64,000 bases of DNA from the NCBI GenBank assembly GCA_947595925.1, contig CANQEV010000001.1, positions 62,001 to 126,000 of the forward strand, given 5' to 3'. Numbering within the stretch: position 1 is the stretch's first letter; each line of letters begins with the position of its first letter. Positions 42,733 to 51,657 of this stretch are shown here, piece after piece. The stretch is from an uncultured Acetatifactor sp. (GTDB lineage: Bacteria; Bacillota; Clostridia; Lachnospirales; Lachnospiraceae). A program made the translations under genes and the position numbers. The notes under the pieces were generated by a model, which saw nothing but the letters and a program-made list of their open reading frames with translations, was not told the DNA's origin and searched no databases.

Positions 42733-43929
42733 ATGAACTTTTCCAAAAAATTGATCGAAGCCTTCCGGGAAGACGTCAACAAGACGATGGCGGCGGTGTG
42801 CAGGATCGGAGCGCTTTTGATGCTTCTGGCGATCGCCTTGAATCTGGCAGGAATCTTCAACCTGGATGTCAGGGCCTATCCTGTCCTGGCTGCCGCAGTG
42901 CTCGTCATGCTCATCCCCACGCTGTATTATGACATTATGCACCATGACAGTCTGGCGATGCGGTATGTGTTCCTGACCATGGTGACGTTGATGTGCGGGA
43001 TCCTCTACATGCTGCTTTCCTATCATGTGTCCATCCTGCTGGTGTTTCCCGTGGTGGTTTCCTGTCTGTTCTGCAACAAGAGGGACGTCCTCTATACGGA
43101 GATCCTTTCGGTGCCCGTGATCATCATGGCGCACCTGGCCGCATATTGGATGAGGTTTGTGCCGAACGATCCGCTGGACAGCCTTCGGGACGTCATCCTA
43201 TACGGCATGCTGCCCCGGCTGATCGAATTTTTCAGCATTTCCATCGTCTGTTACTGCATCACGGACCGGATCCAGAAACTGGTGGACCAGCTGGTGTGCA
43301 AGAACGACGAACTGGTGAACAATGAGCAGATGCTGATCGAATCCCTGACAAAGGTCATCGAGCTCCAGTCCCAGGAGACAGGGGGACATGTCAGGAGGGT
43401 TTCGGAATACACCAGGATCCTCTGCGAGGCCTGGGGCATGGAGCCGGATCTGGTCTGGAAGGTCTCCACGGCGGCGATGATGCACGACGTGGGAAAGCTC
43501 TACGTCCCCATGGAGGTCCAGGAAAAGCCGGATAAGCTCACGGACGCCGAGTACGAGGAGATGAAAAAGCACGTGCTGTACGGGGAAAAGCTCTTTGAAA
43601 ATTCCTCCGGTGAGATGATGGAGATCGCGAAGGCCATCGCCCTGCAGCATCACGAGAGATATGACGGCAAGGGATATCTGGGCATCAAGGGGGAGCAGAT
43701 CGATTTCTACGCCCGCTGCGTAGCCATTGCGGACGTGTTCGACGCGCTGGTCTCCCGCAGGGCCTACAAGAAGGCGTGGAAACCGGAGGAGGCAAAGAGG
43801 CAGATCTTATCCCAGAAGGGCAGACAGTTCGACCCGGAGCTGGTGGATCTCTTTGCGGCGCATTTCGATGAATTTTTAGAGGTGTTCCGGAAGTACCCTG
43901 ACGCGCAGGAACCGGAGAACCCATCATAG
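42733..43929 (+). CDS. Membrane HD-GYP-like phosphohydrolase
   Basis: 398 residues: six transmembrane helices (residues ~18-185), a short coiled coil, then an HD domain of HD-GYP type (about 205-375): ETGGHVRRVSEY, MMHDVGKLYVP, HHERYDGKGYLG, and CVAIADVFDALVSRRAYKKAW. Full HD-GYP proteins hydrolyse cyclic di-GMP. Here the GYP triad reads GYL, while the metal-binding HD and HHE residues are kept, so activity is possible but its specificity is open. The start at 42733 follows GAAGGAG. The gene sits between argC and argJ without an obvious biosynthetic role. Confidence 0.82.
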   Translation: MNFSKKLIEAFREDVNKTMAAVCRIGALLMLLAIALNLAGIFNLDVRAYPVLAAAVLVMLIPTLYYDIMHHDSLAMRYVFLTMVTLMCGILYMLLSYHVSILLVFPVVVSCLFCNKRDVLYTEILSVPVIIMAHLAAYWMRFVPNDPLDSLRDVILYGMLPRLIEFFSISIVCYCITDRIQKLVDQLVCKNDELVNNEQMLIESLTKVIELQSQETGGHVRRVSEYTRILCEAWGMEPDLVWKVSTAAMMHDVGKLYVPMEVQEKPDKLTDAEYEEMKKHVLYGEKLFENSSGEMMEIAKAIALQHHERYDGKGYLGIKGEQIDFYARCVAIADVFDALVSRRAYKKAWKPEEAKRQILSQKGRQFDPELVDLFAAHFDEFLEVFRKYPDAQEPENPS

Positions 43930-43951
43930 ACGGAAAGGCGGATGATTTGAT

Positions 43952-45175
43952 ATGAGACAGATCGAAGGCGGTATTACCGCGGCAAAAGGCTTTGAGGCGG
44001 CCGGCGTGGAGGCCGGCGTAAAATATCAGAACCGGAAGGACATGGCGCTGATCTATTCCGAAGCGCCCTGCAGGGCGGCGGGCACGTTTACCTCAAACGT
44101 CGTGAAGGCCGCGCCGGTCCTCTGGGACAAAAAAATTGTAGAAGAATCCCCCTTCGTCCAGGCGGTGGTGGTCAATTCCGGCATTGCCAACGCCTGCACG
44201 GGAAAGCAGGGCATGGACGCCTGCGCGGCGGAGGCCGACTGCGCGGCGAAGCTCCTGCAGATCCCCAGGGAGGCGGTGCTCATCGGCTCTACCGGCGTCA
44301 TCGGCATGCAGATGCCTGTGGACAGGCTTTGCGCGGGCATTGAAAAGCTGGCGGCGGAGAAAGCGGGCACGCCGGAGGCAGGGCTTTCGGCCGCCCAGGC
44401 CATCATGACCACCGATACCGTTCACAAGCAGGTGGCGGTGGAGTTTACGGCCGGGGGAAAGAGGGCCGTCATAGGCGCCATGTGCAAGGGCTCCGGCATG
44501 ATCCACCCCAATATGTGTACCATGCTGGGGTATGTCACTACGGACGTAAATATCTCAAAAGAATTGTTGCAGAAGGCGCTCCGCGCCGTGGTGGAGGATT
44601 CCTTTAACATGATCAGCGTGGACGGGGATACCTCAACCAATGATACGCTGCTGGTTCTGGCAAACGGGCTGGCGGGCAACGAGGAGATCCGGGAGGAAGG
44701 CGAGGATTACGCGGCCTTTTATGAGGCCCTGGAGTATGTGGCAAAATTCCTGGCCAGGAAGATGGCCGGGGACGGCGAAGGGGCCACCTGCCTCTTTGAG
44801 ACGAAGGTGGTGAACGCCGCTACAAAACAGGATGCCAGGACGCTGGCAAAGTCCGTGATCTGTTCCTCCCTGTGCAAGGCGGCGATCTACGGGCATGACT
44901 GTAATTTCGGGCGCTTCCTCTGCGCCCTGGGCTACAGCGGCGTGACCTTCGATCCGGACCGCGTGGATCTGTTCTTTGAGGGGAACGGCAGCCGCATCCA
45001 GGTGTACGGGGACGGCGCGCCTAAGGAATACAGCGAGGAAGAGGCGACAAAGCTTCTCTCCGCGCCGGAGGTCACGGTCTATGTGGATATGCACAGCGGA
45101 AGCGAGACGGCCACGGCCTGGGGGTGCGACCTGAGCTATGATTATGTGAAGATCAACGCGGACTACCGCAGCTGA
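43952..45175 (+). CDS. argJ: Glutamate N-acetyltransferase (ornithine acetyltransferase)
   Basis: 407 residues: GGITAAKGFEAAGVEAG at the N-terminus, TGVIGMQMPVDR, AIMTTDTVHK, and the autocleavage region KGSGMIHPNMCTMLGYVTTD. ArgJ cleaves itself before the nucleophile Thr; here the preceding residue is Cys instead of the more usual Ala. FNMISVDGDTSTNDT and the C-terminal SYDYVKINADYRS complete the match. It transfers acetyl from N-acetylornithine to glutamate, making the pathway cyclic. It is 22 bases after the HD-GYP-like gene. Confidence 0.95.
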   Translation: MRQIEGGITAAKGFEAAGVEAGVKYQNRKDMALIYSEAPCRAAGTFTSNVVKAAPVLWDKKIVEESPFVQAVVVNSGIANACTGKQGMDACAAEADCAAKLLQIPREAVLIGSTGVIGMQMPVDRLCAGIEKLAAEKAGTPEAGLSAAQAIMTTDTVHKQVAVEFTAGGKRAVIGAMCKGSGMIHPNMCTMLGYVTTDVNISKELLQKALRAVVEDSFNMISVDGDTSTNDTLLVLANGLAGNEEIREEGEDYAAFYEALEYVAKFLARKMAGDGEGATCLFETKVVNAATKQDARTLAKSVICSSLCKAAIYGHDCNFGRFLCALGYSGVTFDPDRVDLFFEGNGSRIQVYGDGAPKEYSEEEATKLLSAPEVTVYVDMHSGSETATAWGCDLSYDYVKINADYRS

Positions 45176-45253
45176 TCTAAGCAGGATTTTATGAGGAAGG
45201 GTGGAGGGATGCTGCCGCCTGGGCCGCTTTTGGGCGGCGGAATGGAGAGCGAT

Positions 45254-46150
45254 ATGGAAAAGGATATGCAGGAAGTTTTACAGAAGGCGGAGGTCCTGAT
45301 CGAGGCCCTTCCCTATATTCAGAAATTTAACCGAAAGATCATCGTTGTAAAGTATGGCGGCAGCGCCATGAGCAACGAAGAACTTCAAAAAAACGTCATT
45401 AAGGACGTGACCCTCTTAAAGCTGGTGGGATTTAAGCCCATCATCGTCCACGGCGGCGGCAAGGACATCAGCAGATGGGTGGAGAAGGTCGGCAAGGAAG
45501 CGAAGTTCGTGAACGGTCTGCGCGTCACCGACGAGGAGACCATGGAGATCGCGGAGATGGTGCTGGGAAAGGTGAACAAGCGCCTGGTGACCATGGTGCA
45601 GGAGCTGGGCGTCAAGGCCATCGGCATCAGCGGCAAGGACGGAGGACTGCTCCATGTGGAGAAGAAGTATTCCGGCGGAAAGGACATCGGATTTGTGGGA
45701 GAGATCACCAGGGTGGATCCCAAGGTGCTCTACGATATGCTGGAGAAGGATTTTCTCCCCATCGTCTCCCCCATCGGACTGGACGATCAGTTCCAGACTT
45801 ACAATATCAACGCAGACGACGCGGCCTGCGCCATCGCCAAGGCGGTGGGCGCGGACAAGCTGGTCTTCCTCACGGACATCGAGGGGCTTTACCGGGATAT
45901 CGACGACAAGAGCTCCTTTATCAACAGGCTGACCGCGGCGGAGGCGGAGGAACTGATCAACGGCGGCTATATCGGCGGCGGCATGCTGCCGAAGCTGGCG
46001 AACTGCACCTCGGCCATCCGCAGCGGCGTGAGACGCGTGCACATCCTGGACGGACGGATCCCCCACTGCCTCCTTCTGGAGATCTTTACCAGAAAGGGTA
46101 TCGGAACGGCCATCGTGGACGAAGGGGAAGTCAAGGAGATGGAGAGCTGA
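45254..46150 (+). CDS. argB: Acetylglutamate kinase
   Basis: 298 residues from the preferred start: [66 protein letters not shown] and [10 protein letters not shown]. It phosphorylates N-acetylglutamate, the feedback-controlled step of arginine synthesis. Starts at 45191, 45242 and 45254 are in frame. I prefer 45254 because it gives the usual N-terminal length and has GGAGAG a few bases upstream. The leader also has a short inverted repeat (CCGCC...GGCGG) that may hide part of the upstream start region. Confidence 0.92.
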   Translation: MEKDMQEVLQKAEVLIEALPYIQKFNRKIIVVKYGGSAMSNEELQKNVIKDVTLLKLVGFKPIIVHGGGKDISRWVEKVGKEAKFVNGLRVTDEETMEIAEMVLGKVNKRLVTMVQELGVKAIGISGKDGGLLHVEKKYSGGKDIGFVGEITRVDPKVLYDMLEKDFLPIVSPIGLDDQFQTYNINADDAACAIAKAVGADKLVFLTDIEGLYRDIDDKSSFINRLTAAEAEELINGGYIGGGMLPKLANCTSAIRSGVRRVHILDGRIPHCLLLEIFTRKGIGTAIVDEGEVKEMES

Positions 46151-46291
46151 GAGAGCGCTGCTTTCTAAGTGGAAAACGCGAGGCGGCAAAAAGTGAGATG
46201 GTGAAGTCTCGGTTTTGAGGGAGCCGGAACCGATTCCACTTGAACTCCTTTAGAAAAGACAAGAAAGACCGCGCAGGCGGCGGAAAGAGTG

Positions 46292-47488
46292 ATGAAGATG
46301 GATATGAAGACCTATATCGAGGAGGCGGAAAGCGTCCTCCTGCACACCTACAACCGTTACCAGATCGTCCTGGACAAGGGAGAGGGCGTTCATCTCTATG
46401 ACCAGAACGGCAGGGAGTATCTGGATTTTGTGGCGGGTATAGCGGTGTTTGCCCTGGGATATCATCATAAGGAGTACAACGACGCGCTGAAGGCGCAGAT
46501 CGACAAGCTGATCCACACTTCCAACTACTATTACAACGCGCCCGCCATCGAGGCGGCGAAGAAGTTAAAGAAGGTCTCCGGCATGGACCGGGTCTTCTTT
46601 ACCAATTCGGGGGCTGAGGCCATGGAGGGCGCCATCAAGGCGGCCCGGAAGTACGCCTGGCTGAAAGACGGGGCCCACGATCACGAGATCATCGCCATGG
46701 AGCATTCTTTCCACGGGAGGACCATGGGCGCTCTGGCCGTGACCGGCAATCCCAAATACCGGGAGCCCTTTGAGCCTCTGATCGGCAATGTGAAGTTCGC
46801 GAAGCTGAACGATATCGACAGCGTTCTGTCCCAGATCACCGAAAAGACCTGTGCCATTATCCTGGAGCCCGTCCAGGGGGAGGGCGGCCTTACCCCCGCG
46901 ACGGAAGAATTTTTGAAAGCGCTCCGCAAGGTCTGCGATGAGAAAGATATTCTTCTGATCTTTGACGAGGTGCAGTGCGGCATGGGCCGCACGGGATACA
47001 TGTTTGCCTGGCAGCGCTTCGGCGTAAAGCCGGATATCATGACCTGTGCAAAGGCCCTGGGCTGCGGCGTTCCCATCGGCGCTTTCCTGCTGACGGAAAA
47101 GACTGCCCAGCACTCCCTGACCAGCGGCGACCACGGCACGACCTACGGCGGAAATCCCCTGGCCTGCGCCGCGGCGGACAAAGTGCTGGAGCTCTTTGAA
47201 AAGGAGCATGTGATCGACAATGTGCGGAGAGTGGCCCCCTATCTGGAGAAGAGGCTGAAGGAGCTCATGAGCCGCCATGCCTGCATCCTGGAGCACCGGG
47301 GCGTCGGCCTTATGCAGGGACTTGTCTTCCGGCAGCCGGTGGGACCTATCATCAATCGGGCGGTGGAGAAGGGATTGCTTTTGATCAATGCGGGCCCCGA
47401 CATCATCCGCTTTGTACCGCCCCTGGTGATCCGGGAGGAAGACGTGGATCGGATGATCGGTATTTTAGAAGAGTGTATTGAGGAATAG
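46292..47488 (+). CDS. argD: Acetylornithine aminotransferase
   Basis: 398 residues, class III PLP aminotransferase: YLDFVAGIAVFALGYHH, FTNSGAEAMEGAIKAAR, HSFHGRTMGALAVTG, EPVQGEGG, LIFDEVQCGMGRTG and the PLP lysine in IMTCAKALGCGVPIGAF. It converts N-acetylglutamate semialdehyde and glutamate to N-acetylornithine. It follows argB after about 140 bases. The ATG at 46292 is used; a GTG overlaps just before it. argF and carAB are not in the window. Confidence 0.95.
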   Translation: MKMDMKTYIEEAESVLLHTYNRYQIVLDKGEGVHLYDQNGREYLDFVAGIAVFALGYHHKEYNDALKAQIDKLIHTSNYYYNAPAIEAAKKLKKVSGMDRVFFTNSGAEAMEGAIKAARKYAWLKDGAHDHEIIAMEHSFHGRTMGALAVTGNPKYREPFEPLIGNVKFAKLNDIDSVLSQITEKTCAIILEPVQGEGGLTPATEEFLKALRKVCDEKDILLIFDEVQCGMGRTGYMFAWQRFGVKPDIMTCAKALGCGVPIGAFLLTEKTAQHSLTSGDHGTTYGGNPLACAAADKVLELFEKEHVIDNVRRVAPYLEKRLKELMSRHACILEHRGVGLMQGLVFRQPVGPIINRAVEKGLLLINAGPDIIRFVPPLVIREEDVDRMIGILEECIEE

Positions 47489-47490
47489 TC

Positions 47491-48912
47491 ATGCATATTG
47501 AAAAGAAATTGTTTTCCGTTCTTCTGGTGTTTTTGCTTTTGGCGGGAGCGATCCTGGGGAGCCGTTTGGAGATCCGCCAGCCGGCGGAGGAAGGGCAGGG
47601 GGAATCCTGGTCCAGCATCAAGGAGACAATTTATGTCTGGTATTCGGACGAGGCGCTTTCCGGCTATATCGGCACGGCGGCCGTGAACTTCAGCGAGGCG
47701 GAGGGCGTCAGGGTGATCCCCGTGCTGCAGTCCGCCGACCGCTTTCTGGAGGAAATCAACGAGGCAACCCTGGATCCGGAGGAACAGATGCCGGATGCTT
47801 ATGTGATCAACAACGACGAACTGGAAAAGGCTTATCTCGCGGGACTTGCCACGCCCATCCAGGATCCGGAGGGGATTGTTTCGGAGAGAGAGCTTCCGGG
47901 AACGGCCCTGTCTGCGGTCTCTTATAATGGAAACACGGCGGCATACCCCTTTTTCTTTGACACCAGCGTCCTGGTGTATAATAAGGATTATCTGCAGATG
48001 TGGTTAGAACAGCAGGCGCAGAGGGCGGCCCAGGGAGAAGAAGATCTGCCCGAGGGAGAGGAGCCTGCTCCGGAGGACGGCGGCACCGGTGTCTCTGAGG
48101 ATGGCAGCATCGTGTCGGAGGATGTCCCGCTGGAGAGCATTATCCAGCCGGACGGACTGCCCCTTACGGTAGATGGCATCCTGCATTTTGCGGATACTTT
48201 TGATGCGCCGGAGAATGTGGACGGCGTCATGAAGTGGGATGTGTCCGACATCTTTTACAATTACTGGATCGTAGGGGATTATCTGACTGTAGGCGGCGAC
48301 AGCGGGGATGATTACACCAACATCGACATTTACAATGACGAAGTCATTTCCTGCCTGAAGGTTTATCAGGCGCTGAATCAGTTCTTTTATATTGAGGCGG
48401 ATAAGGTAAACTATGAGTCCGCAGTGCAGGACTTTGTGGATGGAAAGATCGTGTTCACCATCGGATCCGCAGATATCCTTCAGAGATTGAACGCAGCGAA
48501 GGAGGACGGCAGCTTTGCCTATGAGTATGGGATCGTGACGCTTCCCCAGGTCAGCACGCAGCTGGGCAGCAGGCCCCTTTCCGTGACGAACGCCGTGGCA
48601 GTCAACGGCTACTCCCAGCACAAGGAGCTTGCCAATCGTTTTGCGGAATACCTGACCCGGGATTTCGCGGGGGATCTCTACAGCCGCGCCGGAAAGATCT
48701 CCGTCTATGACTCCGCATATCCGGAGGACGAGCTGCTGCAGATGTTCCACAAACAATACGAAGAGAGCGTTTCCCTGCCGAAGATGATGGAGATCGGAAA
48801 CCTCTGGCTCAGCCTGGAAGCGCTGTTTGCAAAAGTGTGGAACGGCGAGGAGGTCATGCCCCTGGTACAGGAGCTGGAAAACCAGATATCCACCCAGATT
48901 ATCATAGAGTGA
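47491..48912 (+). CDS. Orphan extracellular solute-binding protein
   Basis: 473 residues: an N-terminal hydrophobic segment (residues ~7-23) followed by a periplasmic-binding-type domain of the sugar-ABC family: IYVWYSDEALSGYIGTAAVNFSEAEGVRV, YPFFFDTSVLVYNKDYL, and SVTNAVAVNGYSQHKELANRFAEYL near the C-terminus. No lipobox Cys is present, so it would be anchored by the uncleaved helix or released. An acidic low-complexity insert (about residues 178-205) is unusual. It starts two bases after argD, and no ABC permease or ATPase lies nearby. Co-transcription with argD is likely; a functional link to arginine is not shown. Confidence 0.8.
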   Translation: MHIEKKLFSVLLVFLLLAGAILGSRLEIRQPAEEGQGESWSSIKETIYVWYSDEALSGYIGTAAVNFSEAEGVRVIPVLQSADRFLEEINEATLDPEEQMPDAYVINNDELEKAYLAGLATPIQDPEGIVSERELPGTALSAVSYNGNTAAYPFFFDTSVLVYNKDYLQMWLEQQAQRAAQGEEDLPEGEEPAPEDGGTGVSEDGSIVSEDVPLESIIQPDGLPLTVDGILHFADTFDAPENVDGVMKWDVSDIFYNYWIVGDYLTVGGDSGDDYTNIDIYNDEVISCLKVYQALNQFFYIEADKVNYESAVQDFVDGKIVFTIGSADILQRLNAAKEDGSFAYEYGIVTLPQVSTQLGSRPLSVTNAVAVNGYSQHKELANRFAEYLTRDFAGDLYSRAGKISVYDSAYPEDELLQMFHKQYEESVSLPKMMEIGNLWLSLEALFAKVWNGEEVMPLVQELENQISTQIIIE

Positions 48913-48968
48913 AGAATCTACGGCATGAAATTGTTAGTTTTTGTTAATTGAATTATCGTCGTATAAAG

Positions 48969-49030
48969 AAAACCGGCCATGACATACTATCCAAAAAGAA
49001 AGGGAGGTATTCGTCATGGTCGGTTTTTTT
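48969..49030 (+). promoter_or_regulatory. Terminator-like hairpin containing the start codon of the ydcZ-type gene
   Basis: AAAACCGGCCATGAC (48969-48983) pairs with GTCATGGTCGGTTTT (49013-49027), 15 pairs with one G-T, followed by more T (seven in a row). The loop holds the RBS GGGAGGT (49002-49008) and the ATG (49016-49018) is in the stem. This can act as a terminator for transcripts from upstream and at the same time hide the start site. Confidence 0.7.
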
Positions 49031-49447
49031 ATCGCGCTCCTCTCCGGGGCGCTTATGAGCATACAGGGTGTGTTTAATTCACAGGTGACAAAGGCGTCCG
49101 GGATCTGGTCCGCCAGCTCCTTTGTGCAGCTTTCCGCGTTTATCGTATGTATCGGGGCCTGGCTTGCCACAGACCGGAGCAATCTTTTGAAGGTCTTCAG
49201 CGTACAGCCCAAGTATATGCTGCTGGGAGGCGTCATCGGCGCGTTCATCACCTACACGGTGATCAAGAGCATGGATCTCCTCGGCCCCGCCAGGGCCGTA
49301 ATGCTGATCGTCACCGCGCAGTTGATCGTCGCCTACGGCATTGAACTGTTCGGCCTGTTCCAGGTGGAAAAGCAGCCCTGGGAGTGGAGAAAGGCCATCG
49401 GCATGGCGGTGGTGATCGGCGGGATCATTCTGTTTAAGTGGAAGTGA
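49016..49447 (+). CDS. YdcZ/DUF606-type small DMT transporter
   Basis: 143 residues with five transmembrane helices: MVGFFIALLSGALMSIQGVFNSQVTKASG, then WSASSFVQLSAFIVCIGAW, and KAIGMAVVIGGIILFKWK at the end. It matches the DUF606 (YdcZ) family, half-size members of the drug/metabolite transporter superfamily that dimerise. Substrate unknown. Its start codon lies in the stem of a terminator-like hairpin, with the RBS in the loop; a TATAAA sits just upstream of the hairpin at 48962. Confidence 0.85.
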   Translation: MVGFFIALLSGALMSIQGVFNSQVTKASGIWSASSFVQLSAFIVCIGAWLATDRSNLLKVFSVQPKYMLLGGVIGAFITYTVIKSMDLLGPARAVMLIVTAQLIVAYGIELFGLFQVEKQPWEWRKAIGMAVVIGGIILFKWK

Positions 49448-49863
49448 TCGGCTCTACAAGTGAAGCTAAATAGTAGGAGAAAAGAGGATATACTTGACAA
49501 AACTGTCTATGAAATAGTATATTAAATATGTTGAATTAGGGAAAGTATAGTCTGTATAAGGAGAGGAAATGATCAACAGATAACTTGATTTAAGTGAAGC
49601 ACATAGTTGGAAAGGATCTGTACGGACAGGCTCCTTGTTGTGATGTTTCCCCGGAATTTCCGGGGAGGCAGACAGATTGTGTACGCTTAAATTAGAAGAT
49701 CGCGTGGATGGTTTCCTTTTTTCTTTGGCTAAAAAGGTTTCTTTTTGCGGGTCTGCTCTGCGTATGCAAGGCAGGCCTGTTTTGATGCGCGGACCTGCGC
49801 AAAGAAATTGGCTGCGCGTGGGGAAGGGAGAGGATCTTTTCGGTTCGAGGAAGGGAGGAAATG
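49448..49863. other. Long leader of the ABC-F gene
   Basis: A ~340-base transcribed leader is predicted from the promoter at 49494. It contains a strong RBS with a four-codon ORF (AAGGAGAGG, then ATG ATC AAC AGA TAA, 49569-49583) and a tight GC hairpin (CCCCGGAATTTCCGGGG, about 49650). The 3' half of that hairpin carries a second RBS-like GGGGAGG before GTG TAC GCT TAA. T-rich stretches follow. ABC-F resistance genes are often controlled by leader-peptide attenuation, and this leader has the parts for it. The 112-residue ORF in the track here is not supported. Confidence 0.5.
49494..49523 (+). promoter_or_regulatory. Promoter of the ABC-F gene
   Basis: TTGACA (49494-49499) and TATATT (49518-49523) are 18 bases apart. 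Confidence 0.7.
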
Positions 49864-51420
49864 ATGTTACAGATAAACGGACTTACCATCACCCACAGAA
49901 AAGATCTGCGCGTGATACTGGAAGATTTCAATCTGGTGTTGAACGACGGGGACAAGGCGGTGATCATAGGGGAGGAGGGAAACGGCAAATCGACCCTGAT
50001 GAAGTGGCTTTATGACCCGGCGCTGACGGAAGGATACGCCGAGGCAAGAGGAACCCGCGTACTGGGAAACGAAAAGCTGGGCTATCTGCCTCAGGAGCTG
50101 CCGGAGCAGGACAGGGAAAAAACATTGTACGAATTCTTCACGGAGGAAGAAGGTTTCTGGAACCGGACGCCGAAAGAGCTGGCGGAGCTGGCCGGGAAGT
50201 TTGGCGTCGCTTCGGAATTTTTTTACCGGGAGCAGAGGATGGACAGCCTTTCCGGCGGGGAAAAGGTAAAGGCCCAGCTGATGAAGCTGTTGATACAGGA
50301 GCCCACGGTGCTGCTTCTGGACGAACCGTCTAATGATATTGACCTCGCTTCTATAAAACTGCTGGAGACGGTGATCAACGACTGGAAAAAGATCGTGCTG
50401 TTTATTTCCCATGATGAGACGCTGATTGAAAATACCGCCAATATGGTGGTGCATCTCGAGCAGATCAGACGGAAAACAAAGTGCAGATATACGGTTGCGA
50501 AAATGCCGTACCGTGAGTATGTGCAAAAGCGGCTTCACAGCTTCGAAAGACAGGAACAGCAGGCGCTGAATGAACGCAGGGAAAAGAAACTGCGGGACGA
50601 GAAATTTCGGAAAATATACCAGAGCGTAGACCATGCTCAGGCGGTGGTCTCAAGGCAGAACCCGGGCGAGGCCAAGAATCTGAAGGACAAGATGCATACT
50701 GTCAAGGCGATGGGCAGACGGTTTGCGCGGCAGGACGAAGAGATGACCGAATTGCCGGAGCAGGAGGAAGCCATCTTTTTTAAGCTGGGCGGGCAGGAGT
50801 CGAACATGCCTTCCGGCAAGACGGTCCTTGAGTATTCCCTGGATGAGCTGTGGACGCCGGGCGATGCGCAGAGCGCAAGGCTTTTGGCGAGAAATATCTT
50901 ACTTAGGATCCGGGGACCGGAGAAGGTCTGCATTGTCGGGCCAAACGGCGCCGGGAAGACCACCCTGCTGAAAAAGATAGCCGATGAACTCATGGAGAGG
51001 AAGGATGTCCGGGTGGAATACATGCCGCAAAACTACGAGGAACTTTTAGATCCGGCCATGACGCCGGTGGACTTCCTTGACAGATCCGGCAGAAAGGAAG
51101 AGCGCACGAGGATCAGAACCTACCTCGGCTCGCTGAAATTCACTGTGGAGGAAATGGAGCATCCCATCCGCGAGCTGTCCGGCGGTCAGAAAGCGAAAGT
51201 GTTCCTGTTGAAAATGAGCATGTTCGGTGCGAATGTCCTGATCCTGGACGAGCCCACAAGAAATTTTTCGCCGCTGTCCGGGCCGGTGATCCGAAAGATG
51301 GTGCGGGAATTTCCCGGAGCGGTGATCAGCATATCCCACGACAGAAAATACATTGAGGAGGTCTGCAGCGTGGTATACCGGCTCACGCCGGAGGGACTTG
51401 TGCGTGAGACTGAAAGATGA
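49864..51420 (+). CDS. ABC-F family ATPase (possible ribosome-protection protein)
   Basis: 518 residues with two ATPase domains and no membrane segment. NBD1: GEEGNGKSTLM, DSLSGGEKVKAQLM, VLLLDEPSNDID, FISHDE. Linker (about 190-275): a highly charged helical pair, FERQEQQALNERREKKLRDEKF. NBD2: GPNGAGKTTLL, RELSGGQKAKVFLL, VLILDEPTRNFSP, SISHDRKY. ABC-F proteins bind the ribosomal E site; some rescue ribosomes from antibiotics. The second Walker B-D-loop reads RNFSP instead of the usual NHLD, and the linker is long, both seen in resistance-type members. The long upstream leader supports inducible control. The ATG at 49864 is preferred because the RBS is too close to 49861. Confidence 0.85.
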   Translation: MLQINGLTITHRKDLRVILEDFNLVLNDGDKAVIIGEEGNGKSTLMKWLYDPALTEGYAEARGTRVLGNEKLGYLPQELPEQDREKTLYEFFTEEEGFWNRTPKELAELAGKFGVASEFFYREQRMDSLSGGEKVKAQLMKLLIQEPTVLLLDEPSNDIDLASIKLLETVINDWKKIVLFISHDETLIENTANMVVHLEQIRRKTKCRYTVAKMPYREYVQKRLHSFERQEQQALNERREKKLRDEKFRKIYQSVDHAQAVVSRQNPGEAKNLKDKMHTVKAMGRRFARQDEEMTELPEQEEAIFFKLGGQESNMPSGKTVLEYSLDELWTPGDAQSARLLARNILLRIRGPEKVCIVGPNGAGKTTLLKKIADELMERKDVRVEYMPQNYEELLDPAMTPVDFLDRSGRKEERTRIRTYLGSLKFTVEEMEHPIRELSGGQKAKVFLLKMSMFGANVLILDEPTRNFSPLSGPVIRKMVREFPGAVISISHDRKYIEEVCSVVYRLTPEGLVRETER

Positions 51421-51473
51421 CGGATCGGAACCGATTATGGCAAAGAACACAGTGGGCGGGTAACGGACCCAAC

Positions 51474-51530
51474 GCCCGTTTCCGGAGGCTGGAATGTATC
51501 AGCTATATCGGAGACGGGCATTTGATTTTG
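51474..51530 (+). terminator. Terminator after the ABC-F gene
   Basis: GCCCGTTTCCG (51474-51484) pairs with CGGAGACGGGC (51509-51519) with one G-T pair, followed by ATTTGATTTTG. Confidence 0.65.
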
Positions 51531-51587
51531 ACTGGCTATGCGGGACGGAATCAACCGGCAGTTGAATAGTAAACAACTAATTGATAA

Positions 51588-51616
51588 TTGAACGCTTCAA
51601 AAGTGCCCTGTATAAT
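51588..51616 (+). promoter_or_regulatory. Promoter of the XRE-TPR regulator
   Basis: TTGAAC (51588-51593) and TATAAT (51611-51616) are 17 bases apart. Short TTGA-containing repeats (TTGAATAG, TTGATAATTGAAC) just upstream could be autoregulatory sites. Confidence 0.75.
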
Positions 51617-51657
51617 GAAATTACACCGGTGAAAAAGAAAGAATGTGAGGTATAGAC

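Noticed and set aside
49677-50015. 112-aa ORF starting with TTG before the ABC-F gene
   Set aside because: It overlaps the ABC-F gene out of frame, uses a TTG start and has no recognisable protein character. A short leader ORF is more plausible in that place.
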